33,884 nucleotides of DNA, from positions 1-33,884 of the forward strand of contig JARGFH010000040.1 of assembly GCA_029210695.1 (NCBI GenBank), written 5' to 3'. Of this stretch, positions 1 through 5,911 are shown one piece after another. The DNA comes from Acidimicrobiia bacterium. GTDB taxonomy: Bacteria > Actinomycetota > Acidimicrobiia > Spongiisociales > JAHEDJ01. A program made the translations under genes and the position numbers. The stretch's first letter is position 1; each line of letters starts with the position of its first letter. The notes beneath the pieces were generated by a model. The model worked only from the letters and a program-made list of their open reading frames with translations. It ran no database searches and had not been told where the DNA came from.

Positions 1-77
1 ACTCTTTGTCGGATCTGTCAACAGTCACAGCCGGCAGCAGGGTGCCCGGTGTGCCGTCAAAAATCGGGGGGCCACCC
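1..77. repeat. Terminal direct repeat, left copy
   Basis: These 77 bases are identical to 33808-33884. An open reading frame continues in phase through the repeat, so the two ends join to make a 33807-bp circle. A length of 77 equals a common assembler k-mer size, so this is most likely an assembly overlap and not a packaged terminal redundancy. Confidence 0.95.
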
Positions 78-127
78 CGAACGGGGGGCCGCAAATCATG
101 TGTCGTCACCTTCCAACCCTCAATCAT
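1..127 (-). CDS. 5' part of the WD/RD-repeat protein (continues at 33807 to 33107)
   Basis: This is the true beginning of the gene that ends at 33107. The ATG at 127-125 follows the TAA stop of the DnaA-like gene directly (TAAATG), and GGGAGG lies 6 bases upstream of it. The frame reads to base 1 without a stop and continues in phase at 33807, giving 275 residues in the circular genome. In the linear record the gene looks as if it begins at GTG 33835, which is only its codon 34. The first 33 residues (beginning MIEGWKVTTHDLR) have no homology I recognise, but the ribosome site and tight junction make this start convincing. Confidence 0.8.
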   Translation of the reverse strand, partial: MIEGWKVTTHDLRPPVRGGPPIFDGTPGTLLPAVTVDRSDKE

Positions 128-559
128 TTATGGCCTCCCTGAAATCAGCTGCCACACCAACGCTGCCGTGTCTGCGTCTTCCCGTACCGTCTGTTCGGCT
201 TCGGTTTGGAGCCGACGCAGGTGACGGCCCGACACATTCAGATAGGCGGCCACCACAGTGCGGGGCACCTCGAGATGGTGGCGGGTGATGAATGCCACCA
301 GCCGGCGAGCCCGGAGCGCGGCCGGGGTGCGGGTCCCATCCGACACCGACCCTGCGGATGTGCCACACAACATGGCAATCCGGGCGGCCAGGTCTGCGAA
401 GAGTGGGTCGGGGACCGGAAGTATAGTCCCCGACCCACGGCAGGAACCGGGGATACGGGGACCCGGTGGGAGGCCTGCCAAGACTGCCTGTTGTCGGGCT
501 GGGAGACCGCCACTTCCCGAAACGGCCCCCCTTGGCCCAACCCTTGTCGCCTGTGTCAC
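128..559 (-). CDS. DnaA C-terminal (domain IV)-like DNA-binding protein
   Basis: This 143-residue protein starts at GTG 559, which overlaps the upstream stop as GTGA; an ATG at 586 is possible but overlaps the previous gene by 31 bases. The first 45 residues are Gly/Pro-rich. From about residue 48 to 130 the pattern resembles DnaA domain IV: a helix (LFADLAARIAMLCG), an RARRLVAFITR helix where DnaA has RARQIAMYL, and a helix-turn-helix ending GRHLRRLQTEAE where DnaA has DHSTVLHA. The DnaA signature core is not conserved and there is no AAA+ domain, so it cannot be an initiator ATPase. It could bind the phage origin, bind host DnaA boxes or act as a transcription regulator. Its place between a zinc-ribbon gene and the WD-repeat and initiator genes favours a role in early replication. 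The family match was made by eye and is moderate. Confidence 0.6.
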   Translation of the reverse strand: MTQATRVGPRGAVSGSGGLPARQQAVLAGLPPGPRIPGSCRGSGTILPVPDPLFADLAARIAMLCGTSAGSVSDGTRTPAALRARRLVAFITRHHLEVPRTVVAAYLNVSGRHLRRLQTEAEQTVREDADTAALVWQLISGRP

Positions 560-858
560 TGGTTTCTGACCGCGCAGTGGAGACATGCCAACCCCAACAC
601 GGTGCGACGAAACACACCAACCCGATTGCTGTCACCACAGACCGGGCAACGAGCTGGACCCGCCAGGTTTTCGGGTGGGGTAGCAGGCGCTGGTGCCGGT
701 ACAGGGGGAGACGGAGAACCTCCATTACTTGCCTGGCCGGCAACTCCCACCCCACCCGAAACCGTCGGTTCTGCACCCACCACCGGAAGTACCACACCGG
801 TGGACCCGCTACGACGAGAAGGAAAAACGGGTATGGATAGGTGCAGAACCGACATCAT
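556..858 (-). CDS. Proline-rich protein with C-terminal zinc ribbon
   Basis: This 100-residue protein starts at ATG 858, or ATG 855, behind a strong GGAGG. The upstream membrane-protein gene ends in the same bases (ATGA overlap). Residues 35-68 are rich in Pro, Ala and Gly and probably disordered. The C-terminus carries CPVC and CLHC pairs about 17 residues apart, a four-cysteine zinc-ribbon arrangement near residues 71-94. The stop overlaps the GTG start of the DnaA-like gene by 4 bases, so the two are probably translated together. Function is unknown; a zinc-stabilised DNA- or protein-binding adaptor is an inference from the motif and early-operon position. Confidence 0.65.
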   Translation of the reverse strand: MMSVLHLSIPVFPSRRSGSTGVVLPVVGAEPTVSGGVGVAGQASNGGSPSPPVPAPAPATPPENLAGPARCPVCGDSNRVGVFRRTVLGLACLHCAVRNQ

Positions 859-1016
859 GAAACCTCCGTATCAAGGCGAAGCCAGGCCGTCAACGACAAC
901 CAGGCGGGAACAACAAACAGCAGAACCGCGCGCAGGTCTCCGAACCAGACGGCAGCGATCAGGAACCCGAACGACAGGCCGGTCGTGGCGTTGAGGAAAC
1001 GGGCCCACCAGGTCAC
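855..1016 (-). CDS. Small two-helix membrane protein
   Basis: A 53-residue frame fits exactly between its neighbours. Its GTG start (1016) overlaps the stop of the HTH gene as GTGA, and its TGA overlaps the ATG of the zinc-ribbon gene as ATGA. It starts VTWWARFLNA and has two hydrophobic stretches, about residues 12-24 (TGLSFGFLIAAVW) and 28-46 (RAVLLFVVPAWLSL), with a short GD turn between. This is the profile of a small inner-membrane hairpin protein. Being second in the early or immunity operon, it might affect superinfection or the membrane. No family is recognised. Confidence 0.6.
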   Translation of the reverse strand: MTWWARFLNATTGLSFGFLIAAVWFGDLRAVLLFVVPAWLSLTAWLRLDTEVS

Positions 1017-1231
1017 GACGCCACCTCGGAAGGCTCCTCGAGATCAGCACACCAACGTCGGACGGTCGAAGCAGTGACTGCCACAGCACCCTGGGTTATG
1101 AGGTGGAGATCTTGGGACATCGACTCGTAGGAGGAGCCGTTGTGACGGGATTCACGGAGGAATCTTTCTAGTGTGGTATCTGCATCTTTGACGAGCAGGC
1201 GATCCACCATTTTGCGAAGGTCGTGTGCCAT
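1013..1231 (-). CDS. Small helix-turn-helix regulator (Cro- or excise-like)
   Basis: This 72-residue protein starts at ATG 1231. No Shine-Dalgarno lies upstream, but promoter elements are placed so that the transcript would begin at or next to the ATG (leaderless). A TTG at 1267 would lie in the -35 box and is rejected. The sequence has an N-terminal helix (LRKMVDRLLVKDAD) and a helix-turn-helix near residues 20-62, where SSYESMSQDLHLIT forms the first helices and TASTVRRWCADL the recognition helix. It is divergent from the XRE repressor gene, as Cro or an early activator is in temperate phages. It could also be the recombination directionality factor. Its stop overlaps the next start by GTGA. 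Confidence 0.65.
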   Translation of the reverse strand: MAHDLRKMVDRLLVKDADTTLERFLRESRHNGSSYESMSQDLHLITQGAVAVTASTVRRWCADLEEPSEVAS

Positions 1232-1267
1232 GGGGCGGATTATTGTATATACGAGCGGAAAAGTCAA
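1232..1267 (-). promoter_or_regulatory. Leftward early promoter, probably leaderless
   Basis: On the minus strand TTGACT (1267-1262) is followed after 17 bases by AATAAT (1244-1239). An overlapping TACAAT (1247-1242) is an alternative -10. Initiation 6-8 bases after the -10 falls on or next to the ATG at 1231. The 8-bp palindrome GTATATAC (1245-1252) overlaps the -10 and may be an operator. Confidence 0.55.
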
Positions 1268-1299
1268 GCAGAGTGCGCGCCACTATCTGGTGTGTTGTG

Positions 1300-1335
1300 T
1301 TGCGCGTTCACTGCGTATGAGATACCGTATGGAAC
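1300..1335 (+). promoter_or_regulatory. Rightward repressor promoter, probably leaderless
   Basis: TTGCGC (1300-1305), a 17-base spacer and TACCGT (1323-1328) precede the ATG at 1336 by 7 bases from the end of the -10. There is no ribosome-binding site, as expected for a leaderless message. The dyad GTAT-GAG-ATAC (1315-1325) overlaps the -10 and shares half-sites with the palindrome in the leftward promoter, so one protein could control both. Confidence 0.5.
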
Positions 1336-1734
1336 ATGGATACCGACTGGACACCACAAAGAGGGGTCAAGACAGGTCGGCTATGGATGCATCACAGCCA
1401 AGAGGATCTGGCGAGAGCACTGCAGAACACGACCGGCGACAGATGGACTCGTGGAATGATCCAAGCCCTCGAGTCGGGTCGAAAGCATCTCACCATCGAG
1501 ATCGCCATGGCCATATCGGACATCCAAAGGCTCTCGCTTGACTTCTACGCCTATGGGCCCGCTGCTAGCGTTGCCTCCGGAAGCCGATCTGTTTCAGATC
1601 GCGCTATTCCGGGGTATCACCAACTCCCTGCTCAGGGAGAGTTCTCCTTCACTGGCTCCAACACTATGGCTCTCCCGTTCCCTCAAAGTGAACAGCCGGA
1701 CGAGATTCGTGAAGAGGTGCTCCTCGTTTCCTAA
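1336..1734 (+). CDS. XRE-family HTH transcriptional repressor
   Basis: This 132-residue protein has an XRE/Cro-C1-type helix-turn-helix at about residues 18-72. The hallmarks are SQEDLARAL (helix 2), a recognition segment ending in TRGMIQALESGRK, and a following helix IEIAMAISDIQRLSL. The C-terminal 60 residues are Ser/Gly/Pro-rich with no protease or dimerisation domain that I recognise, so it is shorter than LexA-like or CI repressors. It is divergent from the leftward early operon and sits 49 bases upstream of the integrase, which makes it the best candidate for the prophage repressor. Translation appears leaderless. An open frame for the integrase overlaps its 3' half, but the likely integrase start lies beyond its stop. 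Confidence 0.75.
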   Translation: MDTDWTPQRGVKTGRLWMHHSQEDLARALQNTTGDRWTRGMIQALESGRKHLTIEIAMAISDIQRLSLDFYAYGPAASVASGSRSVSDRAIPGYHQLPAQGEFSFTGSNTMALPFPQSEQPDEIREEVLLVS

Positions 1735-1783
1735 AGCAAATCCGTTTTTTTCCGATAGTTGTGGAGTCAAGGACAGAACGACC

Positions 1784-2632
1784 ATGGGGCGGCCACCTGG
1801 GCGGGGAGAAGAGTTATGGATGTCATATGGGGACTTCCGCGAGTACCTGGCCAGGGACGGACTCTCAATCAAAACGATCCGCATCTACCTCTACCGCCTC
1901 GCCCAAATCGAGGACTGGTGCAAGTTCATTGGCAGCAACATCAACGAGCTCACAGCACTCGAGCTCGCCCGATATGTCGACTCCACACCCAACTCCACCT
2001 CGACCCGGCGGCACATACAATCCACACTGACACGCTATTGGGCCATGACCGGCCGGACCGACCCGCCAGTCGGCGCCGTACGGGTACCACCAAAACCGTA
2101 CATGGTATGCCGAGCTCTCGAAGAAGACGGAGCGCGGAGACTCGCCCAAGTCGCACAAGGATGGTGGCCACAAGGGACTGCCGTGCTGATGGCGATGTAC
2201 TTGGCGATGCGTCGGGAAGAGATAGCAGAGGCGCGGTGGGATCGGTTCGATGGGAATCGGGAGTGGTATACGGTGCAGGGGAAGGGTTCGGTTGTGGCCA
2301 CATTGCCTGTGCATCCAGCGTTACGCCGGGAGCTCATCGGTCGACAGAACGGGACGGCCTATGTTTTCGAGGGGTTGGGAGCTCGTGATCATGTCGCGCC
2401 GGGAACGGTTTGGACGTGGGTGCGTCAGGTCGCGGAAGAGGCCGGGCTTGGAACGATCAGCCCACACGTGCTTCGTCATACGGCGTTGGCGACTGCCAAC
2501 GACCGGACCGGGAACCTGCGGGCAGTTCAAACGTTCGCACGGCATGCCCGACCTGAAACAACAGCCGGCTACACCCGCACCACCGCGGCACGGCTTCAAG
2601 AGGTAATGTTCGCTTTGGACTATCTGGAATGA
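1784..2632 (+). CDS. int: Tyrosine recombinase (phage integrase), rightward
   Basis: This 282-residue protein has an N-terminal SAM-like core-binding domain (about residues 13-90) and a C-terminal catalytic domain. All catalytic positions are visible: Arg143 or 144 in MRREEIAEARW, Lys167, His228-x-x-Arg231 in PHVLRHT, His254 and the nucleophile Tyr263 in AGYTRTT. The enzyme should join phage attP to host attB. ATG 1784 was chosen because AAGGA lies about 10 bases upstream; ATG 1820 is an alternative, and the longer open frame from 1538 would overlap the repressor. GGAG right after its stop serves the next gene, so the two are probably co-transcribed. It has no long arm-binding domain, so it resembles XerC/D-sized recombinases. 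The attP site is not identified. Confidence 0.88.
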   Translation: MGRPPGRGEELWMSYGDFREYLARDGLSIKTIRIYLYRLAQIEDWCKFIGSNINELTALELARYVDSTPNSTSTRRHIQSTLTRYWAMTGRTDPPVGAVRVPPKPYMVCRALEEDGARRLAQVAQGWWPQGTAVLMAMYLAMRREEIAEARWDRFDGNREWYTVQGKGSVVATLPVHPALRRELIGRQNGTAYVFEGLGARDHVAPGTVWTWVRQVAEEAGLGTISPHVLRHTALATANDRTGNLRAVQTFARHARPETTAGYTRTTAARLQEVMFALDYLE

Positions 2633-2642
2633 GGAGATTGTG

Positions 2643-3404
2643 ATGGACTGGTGGAGGACCCTGAAACGGTGGCAGAAGGTGTTGCTGGTGGTGGTTGTGC
2701 TGATTGTGTTGGTCGCGGTGATACCCGGCTCCGGAGACGACAATCCACAGGCTGGGACTGCTACGACAAGCCCGCCGACAAGCCCCGACACCACCGGTGT
2801 GTTGTCGACCGGCCCGACAGTCACAACAACATTACAGACAACAACCACAGTCCCGGCGACCACCACAACCAGCCAGCCGGTCACCTTTGAACCGTTCACC
2901 CTGTCCGGATCCGGAGACGACATCGTCGACCTCCAAGTCCCGAACGACCTGCCAGCCATTCTGAACATCTCCTCGTCAGGAACCAGCAACATTGCCGTGC
3001 TCTCCTACGACCAGGCCGGTGGCCGGCTTGACCTGCTCGTCAACGAAATCGGCGTGTACCAGGGTGCACGACCGGTCAACCTGTACACAGACGAGCTCGT
3101 CGCCGAACTGGAGATCACAGCATCCGGAGCATGGGAAATCCTCGTCAACCCAATCCTGGCAGCCCCCGTCTACAACGGTGACCTGTCAGGCACCGGTGAT
3201 GCTGTGATCCTGGTCGGTGCCGTTTCTGGTCGGCTTCATGCCACTCACAACGGTTCAAGCAACTTTGCTGTTCTCTCCCACGGGACAGATCGGGATCTCC
3301 TCATCAACGAAATCGGTGTGTACGAAGGGACGGTCCGATTGGACGACGGAGCGCTGCTTATCGAGATCGAAGCAGACGGCGCCTGGACCCTCACCGAAGG
3401 TTAA
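2643..3404 (+). CDS. Membrane-anchored surface protein with two beta-type repeats (possible lysogenic conversion factor)
   Basis: This 253-residue protein starts at ATG 2643 with GGAG 6 bases upstream. It has a basic N-terminus, a membrane segment at about 13-27 (VLLVVVVLIVLVAVI), a Thr/Pro-rich stalk at 40-80, and two homologous domains at about 88-167 and 181-251. Each repeat carries SN(I/F)AVLS, a NEIGVY block (134-139 and 222-227) and a closing G-A-W turn. The architecture is that of an exported protein held in the membrane by an uncleaved anchor. It is read with the repressor and integrase, so it is probably made in the lysogen. Superinfection exclusion or an altered host surface are inferences; similar domains are, from memory, found in actinobacterial exported proteins. 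Confidence 0.75.
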   Translation: MDWWRTLKRWQKVLLVVVVLIVLVAVIPGSGDDNPQAGTATTSPPTSPDTTGVLSTGPTVTTTLQTTTTVPATTTTSQPVTFEPFTLSGSGDDIVDLQVPNDLPAILNISSSGTSNIAVLSYDQAGGRLDLLVNEIGVYQGARPVNLYTDELVAELEITASGAWEILVNPILAAPVYNGDLSGTGDAVILVGAVSGRLHATHNGSSNFAVLSHGTDRDLLINEIGVYEGTVRLDDGALLIEIEADGAWTLTEG

Positions 3405-3428
3405 CCCCGAGGAGCCTTCCAGGACGCG

Positions 3429-3462
3429 GAGAAGCCCCCCACCTCCAGGTGGGGGGCTTCTC
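3429..3462. terminator. Strong bidirectional terminator hairpin
   Basis: A perfect inverted repeat pairs GAGAAGCCCCCCACCT (3429-3444) with AGGTGGGGGGCTTCTC (3447-3462), with CC between the arms. It lies between the converging ends of the rightward lysogeny operon and the leftward late operon. The stem starts GAGAAG and ends CTTCTC, which gives some U richness in either direction. It should stop transcripts from both sides. Confidence 0.9.
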
Positions 3463-3482
3463 TGTGGAGGATGGGTGTTAGG

Positions 3483-3692
3483 TCAGGTCTTGGTGGTGTC
3501 GTACTCCGGTACCGGCCAGATACGGGTAAATACCGGCCACTTCTTCCCAAGCCAGCTCGACGCCAGATTGAGCACTCCGGCTGCCAGTCCGGTGAACACG
3601 ACGGTGAGTGCCCCCTCATCAATGGCGATGCCTTTGGCGGCAGCCCAGGCCACTATTGCGGCCACCACGGTCTTGATTGCGGATCGGATCAT
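3483..3692 (-). CDS. Small holin-like membrane protein
   Basis: This 69-residue protein starts at ATG 3692 with AAAGGAG 8 bases upstream. It has two hydrophobic segments, about 4-22 (SAIKTVVAAIVAWAAAKGI) and 29-45 (LTVVFTGLAAGVLNLAS), then a charged tail (GKKWPVF). It is the last gene of the late operon, after the amidase and another membrane protein, which is the usual actinophage lysis order. It could form the lysis pore or assist a holin. The frame stays open upstream: GTG 3752 has GGAGG 9 bases away, and the open region reaches 3845 (separate entry). Confidence 0.65.
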   Translation of the reverse strand: MIRSAIKTVVAAIVAWAAAKGIAIDEGALTVVFTGLAAGVLNLASSWLGKKWPVFTRIWPVPEYDTTKT

Positions 3693-3845
3693 CGGAAAGG
3701 CTCCTTTCGGGACAGGTTTGGGTAGGTCCTGGTAAGGGTGGTAAAACGTCACAGTATGAAACCTCCGTCGGTGGGATGGCCGGTAGGCGATTAGAACCCC
3801 TTCGAACAGGAGAACGGCAGTGACAAGGACGGCCAGGCCGGTCAG
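3693..3845 (-). other. Open in-frame upstream extension of the holin-like gene, no ATG start
   Basis: Between the DUF2746-like gene and the holin start, the holin frame is open and reads like protein: a hydrophobic helix (LTGLAVLVTAVLLFEGVLI) followed by a basic stretch. No ATG, GTG or TTG occurs in frame before GTG 3752. A CTG at 3845-3843 overlaps the previous gene's TGA as CTGA, the geometry used by ATGA and GTGA elsewhere here. It may be a CTG-started third membrane segment or a decayed gene. Confidence 0.4.
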
Positions 3846-4213
3846 ATGCCCGTCCCGGTTGGTGGGTCGAAGGTGATGTCGGATCGTCGGCTGCGTGAAG
3901 CCGGATCACGGACAAGATGCTGTTCCAACTGTCGGGTGATGTTGTCCTGCCCGAGCTCGAGGCGGGTGATCCGGTCGACCAAGGTGAGGCCGCCATTGGG
4001 TGTGAACTCTTCTGCGATGCTCATCAGCACTGGGAGTGCCTCTGGCAGGTCACGAGTGTGTGCAGCGATACCGGCCAGCAGGTCGGCGGCATGCACCAGG
4101 GCGCGCAGCCCTCTCCAGGCGGGAATAACCCCTTTCTGCCAGGCCAACCCCAACACAGCCAGGAAGGCAGCACCAGCAGCAAGCTGGGTGGCAAAATGGT
4201 CCAGCCAGTTCAC
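3842..4213 (-). CDS. Membrane protein of the lysis cassette (DUF2746-like)
   Basis: This 123-residue protein starts at GTG 4213, overlapping the amidase stop as GTGA. An N-terminal hydrophobic segment (about 8-24, QLAAGAAFLAVLGLAWQ) is followed by an amphipathic region and a C-terminal soluble part with a helix LVDRITRLELGQDNITRQLE that could form a coiled coil. One membrane helix plus coiled coil after the endolysin matches the small actinophage proteins grouped as DUF2746, often noted as putative holins or lysis accessories. The tail is Arg/Ser-rich and ends in DPPTGTGI. The family call is from memory and moderate. Confidence 0.6.
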   Translation of the reverse strand: MNWLDHFATQLAAGAAFLAVLGLAWQKGVIPAWRGLRALVHAADLLAGIAAHTRDLPEALPVLMSIAEEFTPNGGLTLVDRITRLELGQDNITRQLEQHLVRDPASRSRRSDITFDPPTGTGI

Positions 4214-5079
4214 AGGACAGCTTTCATCTTGGCGAGGGTTTGAAGTGCCCGTTCGGCGAGTGCTTTAGCAGCGGCGGCGTCGTTGATGGCCTGCCCGATC
4301 TGATCGTTGACACCATCTGACGTGTTGATGTCTGCGGTCAAAGCAATGTTGGCTGCGACTGTGGTCGGGTCGGCACCGGACACACCAACCCGACCGGCCA
4401 AAGCCCGGTAGGCGTCCAACACGTAAGGCAAAGAGCGGGCGTTGCCACCACCAGTAGTGACCCGTTCGTACAGTTCAACAATGAACTCTTCCTGAACAGG
4501 GGTGAGCATAGGGTCCTCCAAACTGGTGAGAAAACGGGTCCACGGAAAATCGGGGCCCGGGTCTCTCCGACGGTCAGGGTCGAGGCGACTGTGATCAATG
4601 AACCCGAACCTGCCGGCGTCAGCCTCGGTTTTGGTCAACCGGACGGGTGGTATCCCCAGTGCCACCCACCGGAGTCCGGGGTTGCGAAGCAAAGTAAGGG
4701 TTTGGTTGGTCCACCAGTCGGGAGCGGCCGCCCATTCCAGATAGTCGGTGGAGATCTCCACCCCGACCGCACACCGGTTGTAGCCGTGGACATGAAACCC
4801 GGTGAAGTCGTCGGGCAGCATCTCAATATGACTGTCGGAATCGATGGTGTCATGCCACGACACCGGGCGGGTGGTGGTGGCTGCGTAGTTGGCGACGTTC
4901 TCCGCGCCGGTGTCGGGTGGGTTGTAGTCGGGCAGTTGGGTGGTGACATGCACAACAGCCAAATGCGGGCCTGCAATCCCATGCCGGCAGACTCTGCGGG
5001 TGGGGTAGTACCAGCCACGCAGACCGTTGTCCCGAACCGGCGCGTTGAGGTTGGGATGGTCAAGCAGGTAAAACCCCAT
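4210..5079 (-). CDS. Endolysin, N-acetylmuramoyl-L-alanine amidase (Amidase_2/PGRP type)
   Basis: This 289-residue protein starts at ATG 5079. Residues about 35-182 form an amidase fold that cuts the bond between N-acetylmuramic acid and the stem peptide. Predicted zinc ligands are His44 in AVVHVTT, His163 in IDHSRLD and Asp173 in RRDPGPDFPW; the DPG-x-x-FPW box is characteristic. His76 in SWHDTI lies where the family often has an active-site residue. The C-terminal 90 residues are helical, with an Ala-rich coiled segment (ANIALTADINT onward), and may bind the wall or oligomerise. There is no signal peptide, so export probably depends on the holin-like proteins downstream. A separate mycolic-acid esterase (LysB) is absent, which argues against a mycolate-bearing host. 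Confidence 0.88.
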   Translation of the reverse strand: MGFYLLDHPNLNAPVRDNGLRGWYYPTRRVCRHGIAGPHLAVVHVTTQLPDYNPPDTGAENVANYAATTTRPVSWHDTIDSDSHIEMLPDDFTGFHVHGYNRCAVGVEISTDYLEWAAAPDWWTNQTLTLLRNPGLRWVALGIPPVRLTKTEADAGRFGFIDHSRLDPDRRRDPGPDFPWTRFLTSLEDPMLTPVQEEFIVELYERVTTGGGNARSLPYVLDAYRALAGRVGVSGADPTTVAANIALTADINTSDGVNDQIGQAINDAAAAKALAERALQTLAKMKAVL

Positions 5080-5099
5080 TGATGTGTCACCCTTTCGAC

Positions 5100-5903
5100 T
5101 TAGAAGGTTCTGGAGGCGATGAGTGGACGGCGGGGGTACACGTCGAGGAAATCGGCACCGGACGTGCGGCGGGCTTCCAGGTAGATGTCAAGGCCTGACC
5201 CTGCCCACAGTCCAGCGAGACTGCCGTTGAGGGTCACCCCGAACAGGCCACCTCCCAACAGTCCGGTCACACCGGTGATCGTATCGATGACACCACCCGC
5301 CCCTGTTGACCCGTAGGTGGGCCAAGCCCAGATCCGCAGGTCGGCGACTGTTGTGTCCCCCCACGAACAGTCAACGGTGACTTCAACTTCGTTGACGTTG
5401 TCTGAGTTGGGATACCAGTGGGCCAAAGTCACGTAACTGGCCGATGTGGTGGTTTGTAGAGTCGGATCGACTGCCATGACCCGTTCCCCGAACGATGACA
5501 GTTGGGCAGACGACCATAAGGTTGATCCGGCCGTGTTGAAAATGTCGAGACTGACACTGTCAATTTCGACGAGCACGTTCCCGGAGGCGTCGTAGAACCG
5601 CAAACCTGTTTGAGTGAACTCGGCGAGCCGTGTCCCCGCCGAGTTGTTGAGTCGGATCCCCGTCCCGTCAATCAAGACGAGGGTCGAACCGTCCGCCTCG
5701 AAAACTTCCACGCCATCAGAGTCGAGTTCGGTGAGGACGTTGCCCGACGAATCGAGGACCTGGATTTTCCCGCCGTCGGTGACAGTGATTCCACCTGCAC
5801 CGATTGAAGCCCGCTCGAGACGGGCGGCCAGTTCCAAAGTGCGGACCCGTCTATCGAGTTCGGCAAGTCGGTTGGCTTCAGGAAACCAGGAAGGACCAGG
5901 CAC
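5100..5903 (-). CDS. Tail fibre/spike protein with coiled coil and beta repeats
   Basis: This 267-residue protein starts at GTG 5903 behind AGGAG, overlapping the end region of the upstream gene (TAGGAG). Residues 10-33 are a heptad helix (RLAELDRRVRTLELAARLER), followed by a run of about 20-residue units around GGKIQVLDSSGNVL, DGVEVFEADGSTL, TGIRLNNSAG, TGLRFYDASGNVL and VSLDIFNTAGSTL. Such repeats form trimeric beta-prisms or helices in tail fibres. The C-terminal 120 residues look like a globular beta domain (VTVDCSWGDT, DIYLEARR). Its position between the baseplate-type protein and the lysin suits a receptor-contacting fibre. A trimeric state is inferred. Confidence 0.7.
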   Translation of the reverse strand: MPGPSWFPEANRLAELDRRVRTLELAARLERASIGAGGITVTDGGKIQVLDSSGNVLTELDSDGVEVFEADGSTLVLIDGTGIRLNNSAGTRLAEFTQTGLRFYDASGNVLVEIDSVSLDIFNTAGSTLWSSAQLSSFGERVMAVDPTLQTTTSASYVTLAHWYPNSDNVNEVEVTVDCSWGDTTVADLRIWAWPTYGSTGAGGVIDTITGVTGLLGGGLFGVTLNGSLAGLWAGSGLDIYLEARRTSGADFLDVYPRRPLIASRTF

Positions 5904-5911
5904 ATGTTCTC

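Noticed and set aside
1-77. Biological terminal redundancy (packaged direct repeats)
   Set aside because: A gene reads through the overlap and 77 bases is a usual assembly k-mer length, so an assembly overlap is the simpler explanation.
120-797. 225-residue minus-strand frame across the DnaA-like and zinc-ribbon genes
   Set aside because: The two shorter frames are linked by a GTGA overlap and have motifs and ribosome sites; the long frame has neither.
1538-1783. Upstream open part of the integrase frame
   Set aside because: It overlaps the XRE gene in another frame and has no ribosome site. The conserved integrase domain begins after 1784.
3619-3996. 125-residue minus-strand frame across the holin upstream region
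   Set aside because: It overlaps two lysis genes in another frame, is Arg/Pro/Ser-rich and lacks a start site. The holin frame extension is more protein-like.
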